21,340 nt of DNA from Macrocybe gigantea (Eukaryota; Basidiomycota; Agaricomycetes; Agaricales; Callistosporiaceae): the NCBI GenBank assembly GCA_011319805.1, contig SJRY01000001.1, positions 1 through 21,340 of the forward strand, read 5' to 3'. The notes below the pieces were generated by a model, which was not told the origin of the DNA, did no database searches, and saw nothing but the letters and a program-made list of their open reading frames with translations. The translations under genes were made by a program, and so were the position numbers. Every line of letters begins with the position of its first letter. Position 1 is the stretch's first letter. Below, one piece after another: positions 1 to 7,659 of this stretch.

Positions 1-402
1 TTGTCTCGGTATAGTCGTGCGAGACCTTCTGCTGTGAGTTCGGTCTTTGTGGGAACTAGGTGGATCATCTTGGTCAGGCGGTCTGTGACTGCGGCGATGG
101 CGTTAAAGCCGTTCGAGCTGGGTAGCGGTCCTATGAGATCTACTCCGATATCTTCCCATGGTTGTTGTGGGACTTCGTGCGGGTGCAGGGGTGCGTGTTT
201 CTTTTGTCGGATGATTTTGTTTCGCTGACATGTTTCGCATCCATTGACATACTTCTTGATGTCTGTCAGCATTGATGGCCACCAATAGGTGCGGCTTATG
301 AGCTCGTGCATGCGGTATTGCCCTGGGTGTCCTCCGATGGGTGTGTCGTGGTGTTCAAACATGATGTTTTCCTTCAGTTTGTTGTCTGGAGGAACATAGA
401 TT
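1..402 (-). CDS. Integrase N-terminal half, copy A (partial)
   Basis: Integrase inserts the element cDNA into chromosomes. The frame runs from about 402 down to the window edge. It contains the zinc-binding HHCC module (motifs EHHDTPIGGHPG and CETCQRNK) followed by the start of the catalytic core, with the first Asp in DLIGPLPSSNGF. The second Asp and the Glu are off the window. It joins the RNase H tail upstream through a one-base discontinuity near 403: both A and B read GGAAAATC where copy C reads GGAAAAATC and stays in frame. Unlike B, A keeps CTTCTG at 24-29, so it is open through the core to the edge. Confidence 0.85.
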
Positions 403-826
403 TTCCTCCTACTATATATGTGGTCGTCTTCTGTGAACCAGTGTGGTTTTTCCTTCAGTCCTGTTGTTACGATCGTTTCCCTTCGTGCGCATTGTCGAAT
501 TTGTTCTATCCTTGAGGATTCGATCATCGTGATTCCTCTTGTTTGTATTGTTTCGTTATTTTCTGCTTCTTCTTTCTGTGGGTGTTCGTCCTCGAACATC
601 ATAAATTCGAAGTCTCGTTCATTATTCTCTTCCAGATGTCGAATGAATGCTGCTTCTTTGATCATTTGTATGTCGTCCTTCTCTGCTAGGTTTTCTTCAT
701 ATCCTGCCATTCGTGACAGGACATCCGCTTTTCCATTCGCCTTTCCTGGTACGTGTCGTAGTTCGTAGTCGTATTCCTGTAATTTCAGGTACCAGCCAAT
801 CTGTCTCGAATTGAGTCGCTGCGGCT
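403..826 (-). CDS. RNase H C-terminal tail and RH-INT linker, copy A
   Basis: This piece of the pol polyprotein holds the end of RNase H (motif LRHVPGKANGKADVLSR, the usual gypsy ending with its His and Asp) and then a charged linker of about 90 residues leading to integrase. It is one base out of frame with the RT-RH piece: at 824-832 A and B read TTCCGAAG where copy C has TTCCAGAAG and continues in frame. The ancestral form was presumably TTCCGGAAG. The break could be a shared mutation or a repeated sequencing error at CCGG. Confidence 0.75.
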
Positions 827-1657
827 TCGGAAGTATGATAGGTTCTTGTGATCCGTCAATATTTCGAACTTCTCTCGAGCTTCGAGGAGGTATTGTCTCC
901 ATGTCTTTAGTGCGACCATTATCGCAAGAAGTTCCTTGTCGTAGATTTCGTAGTTTTGTTCCGCTGGGGTCATGCATCTCGAAATGAATGCGATCGGATG
1001 CCATAGTCCTTTCTGCTGTTGTGATAGTACCGCTCCAATGGCATATCCTGAGGCGTCCGTTTCGACTCGGAATTTTCCTTCTGTCTGTGGTAGTGCTAGA
1101 ATGGGTGCTGAGGTTATATGTTGGATCAGTTCTTTGAAAGCGCCTTGTTGCTTGTCTGTCCACTGGAATGTTTTGTTTCCAGTCAACTCCGTCAGGGGTT
1201 TAGCGACCTTTGCATATCCCTTGATGAATCGTCGGTAAAAGTTCGTGAATCCCAAGAACTTTTGTAGTTCTTTCTTCGTCTTTGGGGTTGGCCAGGATTG
1301 TACGGCTGTGATCTTTTCTGGTTCCATTTCTACCTTCCCTTCTCCTACGATGTATCCTAGTACTGGGACTTTCGATGATTCCCAGACGCATTTCGGTCCT
1401 TTGATGAATAGGTCGTTCTTGTTCAGTATTTCCATGACTTCTATGGTGTTCTTTTGGAGTTCCTCTCGTGTTCGTCCGATGATTATGATGTCATCCATAT
1501 AGATTATGCACACTCTTCTTCGTATTTGGTCTTGGAAGAGGCTCGCCATCATTCGGCTAAAAGTGCCTGGTGCGTTGCACTGCCCAAAATACATGACTGT
1601 CGGTTCGAAGAGTCCTCTTGCTGTTAGGAAGGCTGCCTTCCATTCGTCCCCTTTCCG
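785..1657 (-). CDS. Reverse transcriptase palm/thumb and RNase H, copy A
   Basis: RNA-dependent DNA polymerase with RNase H. The catalytic RT motif IYMDDIIII is present near 1483-1509. Then come the thumb and connection (KELQKFLGFTNFYRRFIKGYAK) and RNase H with its acidic residues in VETDASGYAIGAVLSQ, YEIYDKELLAI and ILTDHKNLSYF. This is the usual Ty3/gypsy order. The upstream boundary is a one-base loss near 1655-1660 (CCGATG, where B has CCGGATG and C has CCGAATG), which breaks the frame from the fingers. The downstream end (RSDSIRDRLAGT then stop) is an artefact of the frame break near 826. Confidence 0.9.
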   Translation of the reverse strand, partial: RKGDEWKAAFLTARGLFEPTVMYFGQCNAPGTFSRMMASLFQDQIRRRVCIIYMDDIIIIGRTREELQKNTIEVMEILNKNDLFIKGPKCVWESSKVPVLGYIVGEGKVEMEPEKITAVQSWPTPKTKKELQKFLGFTNFYRRFIKGYAKVAKPLTELTGNKTFQWTDKQQGAFKELIQHITSAPILALPQTEGKFRVETDASGYAIGAVLSQQQKGLWHPIAFISRCMTPAEQNYEIYDKELLAIMVALKTWRQYLLEAREKFEILTDHKNLSYFRSRSDSIRDRLAGT

Positions 1658-2692
1658 ATGCGCACGTTATTGTACCCCCAGATAATATCGATCTTGCTAA
1701 AGTACTTTGCTCCTTGTAGTACGTCGAGGAGCTCGCTGATGCGTGGTAGTGGAAACTTGTCCTTGACCGTATATTTGTTTATTTCCCGGTAGTCTTGGAT
1801 GAGTCGCTTGCTTCCATCCTTCTTATTGCGAAAGAAGCAGGGTGCTGCGTAAGGTGATTTCGATGGGCGTATTTTTCCTGTTCGTAATCCTTCTTCGACG
1901 AAGGCATCTAGTTCCTCTAGCTCTTTCTGTGTCATCGGGTAGACCTTGCTCGGTATCGTTTTGGGTGCATCCTTCGTTAAGTTTATTTCATGGTCCCATT
2001 CTTTGTGGTCTGGTAAGCGATCAAAGTTCTTCTCCTTGAAGAGGTGTTTGAATCTGATCAGATATGGGGGTATCTGGGTTCCTGTCTTGTCGCTGGCTGT
2101 GGTTTTCGCTGGTTCAGCCACCTTCTGTATCTTGATCGTCTGGTGGTTTATTTTGCACGTTTTGGGGCATCTGTCGAAGACAATTTCTCCTGTCCTCCAT
2201 TTGATTGTTGGGTTGTGGTAGACAAGCCAGTCATGTCCTAGTAGCATGTCGGTTTTTCCGATATCGAGTACGATGGCTTCCATATGCTCCTTGTGTCCTT
2301 TAATGTCGATGTGGACCTCCGCTACTCGGTCTGCTGTTTTCTGACGATTGGGTGATCCGTCTGCATTTATGATGGGAATCTTCTTGATTCGTCGTGTCTT
2401 CAGTCCTGTTTTTGCTACTATCGCGGTGTTGATGCAGGTCCTATCCGCTCCGCTATCGACTTCTGGTGTTATCGTTGTGATTCCTTTTCGGTTCGTATCC
2501 TCGCTGGTACTGCGAGCTCTTTCCTCTTTGGTGGTTTGTCCCCTTGGATGGTTTTTCTTGGTGCTTCAGATCGCTTGGCAGGAATGGTGTATTTCAGAGT
2601 ATGGGATGATCTACATCCGGTATCGAAGCGAGTCTGTTTCAGTTGTATGGGTCGCGATTTAGCACCTCCTAGTCGGACCCTTCGGCAAAACC
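1624..2692 (-). CDS. Pol N-terminus: aspartic protease and RT fingers, copy A
   Basis: Start of Pol, read in the -1 frame after the GGGTTTT heptamer. The retropepsin active site DSGA is at 2457-2446, followed by the flap side and the DMLLGHDWL motif (the hydrophobic-Gly signature closing the protease), then a linker and RT fingers (KKDGSKRLIQDYREINKYT, FSKIDIIWGYNNV). A single base is missing in A between 2490 and 2491 (CGGTTCG against CGTGTTCG in B), about 11 codons before DSGA, so the protease is out of frame with the frameshift site in A but not in B. A second break near 1658 ends the frame. Confidence 0.85.
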
Positions 2693-2693
2693 C
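2649..2693 (-). promoter_or_regulatory. Candidate -1 ribosomal frameshift signal, copy A
   Basis: On the minus strand the heptamer G GGT TTT (2693-2687) lies in the gag frame 15 nt before the gag stop TAG (2671-2669). A -1 slip there enters exactly the frame of protease. Six nucleotides later is GGGTC (2680-2676), which can pair with GACCC (2653-2649) across a 22-nt loop. The stem can be lengthened by CG/CG with one bulged C. The heptamer is of the X XXY YYZ class. The same arrangement is kept in B and C. Confidence 0.7.
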
Positions 2694-3454
2694 TCTTTGT
2701 CAGAGCTTTCTTCATCCTTGTCTTCTTCGTCCTCTCCTTCTTCTTCTTTCACTTCTCTGACCCGGGATTTTCCTTTCTTCTTCTTCTTGCAGTTTCGTGC
2801 ATAGTGTCCCTTTAAGCCACAGTTGAAACATGTGACATTTGCTGCTCCTTTTCGTGGTTCCGGGCAGTTTCGTGAGATGTGTCCTGGTTTATTGCAGTTG
2901 AAGCAGTTGTTGCTTCGTACTTTGTCGACTTCCATGGCCTGTCCTGCTCCTCGGCTTGGATTTCCGGCCTTGCGCTGATTGCTTGTGAATTCTCCTCTCA
3001 TCACATTTCTGTGTTCATCGATGTTTCGTCCAATCGCTCGAACTGTCTTGATATATTCATCTCCATCTGTTGGAAGTGTGGAGATTGAGTGTACGGCTTC
3101 TGCTGTCCTTCGGTTTAAGCTCTTCTCGAGTAGGAAACGAGGGGCTGTTCCTGTCATTCCTGCTTTCCCTGCGAGGTCTACGAATTCATCCAGAAATTCG
3201 TCGATGGGTCGGTTTCCCTGTCTGATGTTGAATAGTTTGCTTCCTGCTTGTGATGGCGACATGACGTTGCTGAATCGTGTCTCTATCTCGGTTATGAAGT
3301 CGGCCCATGTGCTTTGGTTGGTAGTGGTGTCGATCTTCTTTGATGCCCAGTGGGCTCCGGGTCCGTCGGTCATTCTAGACAGGACCGCTCCAATCTTCTG
3401 TGTATCCGTGAGGTCCCATGTGCGGTTATGTAGAGTTTCATCTTTCTCCACCAA
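2669..3454 (-). CDS. Gag capsid and nucleocapsid, copy A
   Basis: Structural protein that packages element RNA. The capsid-type region contains DTQKIGAVLSRMTDGPGAHW and NIRQGNRPIDEFLDEF, as in retrotransposon gag domains. Two CX2CX4HX4C zinc knuckles follow at about residues 184-197 (CFNCNKPGHISRNC) and 209-222 (CFNCGLKGHYARNC), then a lysine run and a very acidic tail (EEEGEDEEDKDEESS). The first listed codon is TTG, and the frame is open further upstream. Its natural N-terminus is in the overlapping frame 3370-3828, with which it is offset by -1. No X XXY YYZ heptamer is visible in that overlap. Pol follows by the frameshift signal at 2693-2687. Confidence 0.9.
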   Translation of the reverse strand: MVEKDETLHNRTWDLTDTQKIGAVLSRMTDGPGAHWASKKIDTTTNQSTWADFITEIETRFSNVMSPSQAGSKLFNIRQGNRPIDEFLDEFVDLAGKAGMTGTAPRFLLEKSLNRRTAEAVHSISTLPTDGDEYIKTVRAIGRNIDEHRNVMRGEFTSNQRKAGNPSRGAGQAMEVDKVRSNNCFNCNKPGHISRNCPEPRKGAANVTCFNCGLKGHYARNCKKKKKGKSRVREVKEEEGEDEEDKDEESSDKEGFAEGSD

Positions 3455-3828
3455 ATATCGAAGGACGTTCGATCTCCTGTAAAGGATTTCGGGTCGGCGA
3501 TGATTCCCTTGTATTCTGTCGTCATCCTTTGGGGGTTTTCTTCGTCGTTCTCTTGGTCTTGGTCTTCCTGTTCCTGGATCTGTTGTTCTTGGGTCTGCTG
3601 TGCTTGTACTTGGGCTTGCTGTTCTTGGAGCTGTTTCTGTCTTCGCTCCTCTCTCTGTTCTTTCCAGTAGTCTAGGTCGACTCCTGCGATTCTACAAGCT
3701 TGTTCAAAATCGGCCCACTCTGCGGCGGTCGGTCCGGTTGTCTTTGGTAATCCTTTTCGCTCCCTCCACCGATAGTATTCGTCCCAGTCGCTGTTGCTTA
3801 CTTTCGCCACGGTGGTGCGATTCTCTCC
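3370..3828 (-). CDS. Gag N-terminal region, copy A
   Basis: This is the part of gag before the capsid. It starts just after the ORF1 stop and in the same frame as ORF1. It has a short conserved-looking head (SDWDEYYRWRERKGLP), a Gln/Glu-rich probable coiled coil, then the start of the capsid region (FTGDRTSFDIWWRKMKLYI), which is where retrotransposon gag homology normally begins. There is no ATG near its beginning. The first in-frame ATG is at 3525-3523, just before the capsid. Either translation begins there, or this region is reached by readthrough of the UAA at 3831-3829. After KLYI the homology jumps to the -1 frame. The same break is in B. Confidence 0.7.
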   Translation of the reverse strand, partial: GENRTTVAKVSNSDWDEYYRWRERKGLPKTTGPTAAEWADFEQACRIAGVDLDYWKEQREERRQKQLQEQQAQVQAQQTQEQQIQEQEDQDQENDEENPQRMTTEYKGIIADPKSFTGDRTSFDIWWRKMKLYITAHGTSRIHRRLERSCLE

Positions 3829-4425
3829 TTATGCAGTGCTTCGGCGGATTGGTCCTCTGAAGGGATTCGGCGGTTTCGTTCCTGTGTGTCCTTGACTCTG
3901 GTGTCGTTCTCGTTGGTTCTGTCGTATGCTCTGTGCGTCGTGCCCTCTCTGTATCAGTATGTCTTCCTCCTGTGTTCGGCGATTATAGTTCTCGATCTGT
4001 TGTCGCCTAAAATCTCGGGCTTGTGTTCGTTCTTCTCTCGTTTTCTTGCGGATGGGTTCGTCCTCTTCTTCGGCAAGAAGATTCTGGTCTGACCACAGCT
4101 CTTCTGGGCTTATCCCGTATTCTCCTTCTAGGAAGAGTTCTGCAATGAGTTGTGCTGCTCCTTCGCTGAGGATCTCAGCGGGCTCGTCTGTGGTGGTGAA
4201 GGCAAACTCTCTCAGAAATGCCTGTTCTTCGTCGTCGCTACTTGGTGTAGGCGTGCGCTCTCTCTTTCGTTTGTTTGGATTGCTAGTGTCTCTGCGGATG
4301 GCGTGGACTGTCTCTGCGAATGGCGTGGACTGCAATGTCTGGTCTACTTCTCTGAGCCAAGTGCTCTCGTCGCTCGTGCTAGTGCTCGCTGGGTCGGCGA
4401 CCGCTTGTCGTCGAATGTTGATCAA
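3829..4425 (-). CDS. ORF1, 198-codon leader protein of unknown function, copy A
   Basis: First ORF after the 5' LTR. It has a Ser/Thr-rich start, a basic KRKRER patch that could act as a nuclear signal, acidic middle segments, and an Arg/Gln-rich end with coiled-coil character. I recognise no domain. It ends in TAA (3831-3829), and the same frame continues open for 459 nt into the gag N-terminal region, so it may be the N-terminus of a readthrough Gag rather than a separate protein. Copy B has the same ORF broken by one missing base. The start shown is not a safe call: codon 1 is taken from the open frame after the 5' untranslated leader. Confidence 0.6.
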   Translation of the reverse strand: MINIRRQAVADPASTSTSDESTWLREVDQTLQSTPFAETVHAIRRDTSNPNKRKRERTPTPSSDDEEQAFLREFAFTTTDEPAEILSEGAAQLIAELFLEGEYGISPEELWSDQNLLAEEEDEPIRKKTREERTQARDFRRQQIENYNRRTQEEDILIQRGHDAQSIRQNQRERHQSQGHTGTKPPNPFRGPIRRSTA

Positions 4426-4478
4426 GTCTTTGATAAAGCGTGACGTGGTGTGTGTGTGAGTCTGAGCGAGTCTCGACG

Positions 4479-4489
4479 AGGCTTAATAT
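4479..4489 (-). other. Self-complementary primer binding site, copy A
   Basis: Two nucleotides inside the 5' LTR edge, the element-sense strand reads ATATTAAGCCT. Its exact complement AGGCTTAATAT occurs in the LTR (4577-4567), at the place where the transcript is predicted to start 32 nt after the TATA box. I see no tRNA-type TGG primer site after the LTR. This matches the Tf1/sushi self-priming arrangement. Confidence 0.7.
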
Positions 4490-4491
4490 CT

Positions 4492-4809
4492 TGTTAGGCT
4501 AGACGAATCTCAGAAGGACTCGGGCAGACTAAGTGCGAGAGTGGTCTTGAGATGATGGCAAAAGGAATATTAAGCCTAGCGTACTGGTACATCTGGGAGT
4601 CCTTATATACATACAGTACTCGAGCACGGACCATGGGCTGCGCAATGCTGTGGACTGCGGATGAGTAAGACTGGAAAGAGATGACTCAGGATGACTAGGG
4701 AAGTGGGATGACTCGATGGCTGCGCGCTGCGCAGCATGATGGGGGAGATAAGGGATGTGGGAAAGATAAGATAAGAAAATGAATAGTCCTTTGGGCGGCG
4801 TCTGTAACA
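4492..4809 (-). repeat. 5' LTR of copy A (318 bp)
   Basis: Bounded by TGTTAG and TAACA, giving TGTTA/TAACA inverted ends. It is nearly identical to the two LTRs of B (by eye two substitutions and a few single-base indels). It contains the TATA box and the predicted transcript start. The palindrome GCGCGCTGCGCAGC lies at about 4724-4737. Confidence 0.95.
4577..4609 (-). promoter_or_regulatory. LTR core promoter: TATA box and predicted R start, copy A
   Basis: On the minus strand TATATAAG (4609-4602) stands 32 nt upstream of AGGCTTAATAT (beginning at 4577). That is the usual TATA-to-start distance, and this 11-mer pairs with the primer site next to the LTR. Confidence 0.6.
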
Positions 4810-4831
4810 CTGAGATTCATCTAGCCTAACA
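4810..4831 (+). repeat. 22-nt LTR stump in opposite orientation
   Basis: The reverse complement of this stretch is identical to the first 22 nt of copy C's LTR (8213-8234), including the decayed TAGATG where A and B have TAGACG. It abuts the LTR of A on the left and copia coding sequence on the right. It is best read as the terminus of an older, plus-strand gypsy LTR into which A inserted, that LTR itself having interrupted the copia element. Confidence 0.7.
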
Positions 4832-6360
4832 GCCCTGACTGGCCACAGTAGGAACAAGGCATTCTGCAGGAGCTAAAGACCCTGTGAGACATGGGGACCT
4901 GGGAGCTCATCAACCCACCACCTGGAGCCAATGTTGTTGGGTCGAAATGGGTTTTCTGAGCAAAGAAAGATGCTGCAGGAACTGTCATCTGTCACAAGGC
5001 CTGCCTCATCACACAGGGCTTCACTCAAGCTGAAGGTATCGATTATTTCAACACCTACTCGCCTGTTGCCTGCCTTGCATCAATTCACACCATATTGGCC
5101 ATAGCCACTGAATGGAACCTTGAGCTAGCACAAATCAACATCAAGGGAGCTTACCTCAATGGGCTCTTCGAGGATGGCGAGGTGATTTACATGTGACAGG
5201 CACTTGGTTATGCTGCAAACAGGAAGAAGCACATGGTTTGCTACCTCCTGCATCCACTCTATGGCCTGAAGCAATCTGGTCAATGCTGGTACAAGGTTCT
5301 GCACAAGATCATGGAGGATCTTGGCTTCAAGGTCTATAAAGTCGATGAGGCTGTATTCTATCAGAACAATGCCAATGGATTTATCATCGTCCTGTACCAT
5401 ATTGATGACAGAATGATTGTGGCTGAGCATGGGTTAGTGAAGAAATTCGCTGATGACATCTCGAAGCACATTGAGATCTCAGAGTTCGGCAGACTACACT
5501 GGCCTTTGGGGATTGAGGTGAGATGGGACTTCAAGAAAGGCACAATGCACCTTTCACAGTATGCCTACATCGAGTCCATCCTCTGATGATACGGCTTCGA
5601 TAAGCTGAAGCCTGTTTCCATCCCTATAGACACCAACCTCCAGCTTACCTTGGCCCAATCTCCAAGAATGACTGCTAAGATTGCTCGAATGTGCAACATG
5701 CCATATCATGAGACCATCAGAGCGCTGATGTATGCAAATCTGGGCATGCGCCCAGATATTTCTTTCCCCCTGCAGGTTGTGTCATGTTTCATTCAGAATC
5801 CTGGGCTGGCTCACTGGGAAGCGGTAAAGAAAATCTTTCGTTACTTGAAAGGGACAAAGGATTTGTGGCTCACCTACAGCGGGAAGGACTTGTTAATGCT
5901 GGGTTATGCAGATGCTGATGGGAATATGGCTGAGAACTGATGCACCATATCAGGATATGCATTCCTGATCAATAGTGGTGCTGTATTATGGAGCTCGAAG
6001 TGTCAAGAACTTGTGACATTGTCGACGGCCGAATCAGAATATGTGATGGTAACACACATGGTGAAAGAGGCCCTTTGGCTTCGTTCACTCACCTCTAAGG
6101 TCTTTGGCATCAAATTCCCGGCCACTACCCTCTTTTCGGACAACCAGTTGGCAATTGCACTCACAAGGGAGCAGAAATTTCATACATGAATAAAACACAT
6201 CGACATTCGCTACCACTTCATATGCTGGATCATTGAAGAAGGAAGGATCAGGCTTGTCTACTGTCTGATGGATGACATGATGGCTGACGTGCTCACCAAG
6301 GTGTTGCCATCTGTGAAGGTCAAGCACTTCGCTTCCCAGCTCAGTTTATCCTTGGCTTGA
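4832..6360 (+). pseudogene. Ty1/copia pol remnant: reverse transcriptase and RNase H
   Basis: C-terminal part of a copia polyprotein. The RVT_2-type RT has GTWELINPPPGANVVGSKWVF, NIKGAYLNG, LYGLKQSGQCWYK and YHIDD (the YVDD-type catalytic site with both Asp kept). The RNase H part has GYADADG, SGYAFLINSGAVLWSSK and TAESEYVM, then KHIDIRYHFI and a normal stop at 6358-6360. One frame holds from about 4848 to 6360 with no indel. It is broken only by seven TGA codons at 4885, 4957, 5194, 5584, 5587, 5938 and 6187, most at positions where copia proteins usually have Arg. Gag, protease and integrase are absent because the 5' side is cut at 4832 by the LTR stump. Confidence 0.93.
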
Positions 6361-6600
6361 GGGGGAGTGTTGGAATTTAAGGGGGTGGGCTGCTATGCTA
6401 CTGCATGAGTGCATGTTTAGGGGTACATGGACGGTTCAAGTGAGCAGATAAACTCTCAATATAGGAACAGACACACGGGTGGTGGGGCCAACTCATCAGT
6501 GCCATCACCAGACAAACTTTTAAGTATATTACCTGTTTCATGTCATTTAACTTATATTCGACATAGTTTCACATATGAACCTCAGCTGTTTGCCTAACAA
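6361..6600 (+). repeat. Copia polypurine tract and start of 3' LTR
   Basis: Directly after the pol stop comes GGGGGAG (6361-6367), the plus-strand primer tract. TGTTGGAATT at 6368 then follows, the typical start of a copia LTR in this position. The LTR's far end is not certain: CCTAACA at 6593-6599 could be its terminus, but no second LTR is in the window to compare. Confidence 0.55.
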
Positions 6601-6719
6601 ATGCTGAGGTGAGCCTTTCGTATACCTTTCATTCATTAACTGTTTGACTCAAGGGATGTATTAGTTCTATCTTTACAGGTAGCTAAATACATCCAGCCAT
6701 TTGCCTAACAAATGCTGAG
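6589..6719 (+). repeat. 20-nt direct repeat pair within imperfect hairpins
   Basis: TTTGCCTAACAAATGCTGAG occurs at 6589-6608 and again at 6700-6719, 111 bp apart. Each copy lies in an inverted repeat: CCTCAGC (6580-6586) with GCTGAGG (6603-6609) around TTTG/CAAA, and AGC/ATTTG with CAAAT/GCT in the second. The function is unknown. The rest of 6601-7020 shows no gene I can support. Confidence 0.6.
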
Positions 6720-6860
6720 CTCTGTCTTACAGATCACACTCATAGCTTCTCATACAGTAGGGGTCACAAAGGAAAATGTGTATTTCATCCTATCTTGCCT
6801 CCAGAACCCATCCAGCAAATTTTCGAAAATTTCATCACAACATTTTGCTGCTTACTGATA

Positions 6861-6883
6861 CATCACATGATCTTCATGTGATG
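6861..6883. repeat. Perfect 10-bp hairpin
   Basis: CATCACATGA, a 3-nt loop TCT, then TCATGTGATG: a perfect 10-bp inverted repeat just upstream of the TE-like ORF. It has no run of T after it and its role is unknown. Confidence 0.7.
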
Positions 6884-7020
6884 AAGAGAGACGAGAGAAG
6901 AGTGGATGAAATGGCACAAAAAGTGGTGAAATGCTCTGGAAAAAAGCTTCAACAAGGTCAAGGATTCAAAATCTCTGAGCAACAAGGATTGAGGACAGAC
7001 CAGATGGTGAAGATCAATGA

Positions 7021-7659
7021 CCAGAGTCTGGATCTGAATCAGACTTGGACTCAGACTGTGAGCCTGATCTGGAAGTCAAGGAGTCAGCCCTGCAACACTT
7101 CACAGCCTTCCTGCAGAAGGCACATGATACTGCAGTTGCCCACCAGATAGAGATGAAGAAGCAGTGGGGCACTTATCTTGGCAATTTGGAGTGCATGAAA
7201 TGCCTGCATCAGCAGAAACATCAGAAACTTGCAACCAGTGGTCATCATTTCATCACTGAGTGGTTTTCCAGAGACAAGCCACCTCTGGATGCTGGCATGG
7301 CATGTAAAGATCCATCACTTGACAACCACGGAAGGCTGAGGGCAGGAGATTTCCCAGAGCCTGTCAATGTCAGCATCCCCATTCAGGAAGGACAGTCCAC
7401 AGTAAGGCTCCAACAGTTTAGTTTATATTTATACTGTCAGGGTGAAATACATGGAAACAGTTGGCTAAACCCTATAACTATCTATATAGGTTTAATATAC
7501 AGTAGCTACATGGTTGTTGTAAGGTTGTTACTTTTTACCATTATCACCATGTCTCCATTGCTTTTCCTTCCTGGGAACCATGTTGAACAGGCCACTCTGT
7601 ATCCATGCTTTCGTGAGCAATGCTATTCTAATTGTATATTCCTTCAACAAGCTCTGTAG
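7021..7659 (+). pseudogene. Fragment of a DNA-transposon-associated protein (tentative)
   Basis: The open frame begins after an in-frame TGA at 7018 and has no ATG at its start. The first part is acidic and Ser-rich (SGSESDLDSDCEPD). Then comes a helical stretch ESALQHFTAFLQKAH, a basic region with YLGN and HQQKHQKLATSG, and FITEWFSRD. The order of acidic head, helix, basic Gly-containing repeat and ITEWF resembles poorly described proteins found with large DNA transposons in mushroom-forming fungi. This is from general familiarity, not a search. After about codon 125 the frame runs into low-complexity AT-rich sequence and is probably not coding. It overlaps the opposite-strand hAT end. Confidence 0.35.

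Larger units (their letters stand above)
1..4809 (-). mobile_element. Ty3/gypsy chromovirus copy A, 3' side cut by window edge
   Basis: Minus-strand LTR retrotransposon. It reads 5' LTR (4492-4809), primer site, ORF1, gag, protease, RT, RNase H and the N-terminal half of integrase before leaving the window. It matches copy B nearly base for base (position 1 corresponds to 9945, 4492 to 14437), with only scattered substitutions and one-base indels. The domain order PR-RT-RH-INT is that of Metaviridae. The integrase C-terminus, chromodomain, ORF3 and 3' LTR lie off the left edge, so whether A is full length cannot be seen. Its right flank differs from that of B, so A is a separate insertion rather than part of a duplicated block. 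Confidence 0.95.

Noticed and set aside
2348..2760. Plus-strand ORFs across the gypsy elements (for example 2348-2662, 2979-3482, 4046-4459, 12293-12706)
   Set aside because: They are antisense shadows of protease, gag and ORF1. They are hydrophobic or low complexity and carry no domain.
3370..3454. Programmed frameshift within gag
   Set aside because: No X XXY YYZ heptamer is in the overlap, so I treat it as a lesion or sequence error unless shown otherwise.
4231..4420. ORF1 as a known domain protein (bZIP-like from its KRKRER and acidic helices)
   Set aside because: The basic patch is short and no leucine heptads follow at the right spacing.
1..4809. A and B as one tandem or segmental duplication
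   Set aside because: They are nearly identical, but sequences beyond their LTRs differ (inverted LTR stump and copia at 4810 onward; older C LTR at 14756 onward), so independent insertions fit better.
6776..7150. Plus-strand 124-codon ORF beginning MCISSYLASR
   Set aside because: It is in a different frame from the plausible 7021-7659 ORF, has no recognisable motif, and loses to the acidic/helical frame in the overlap.
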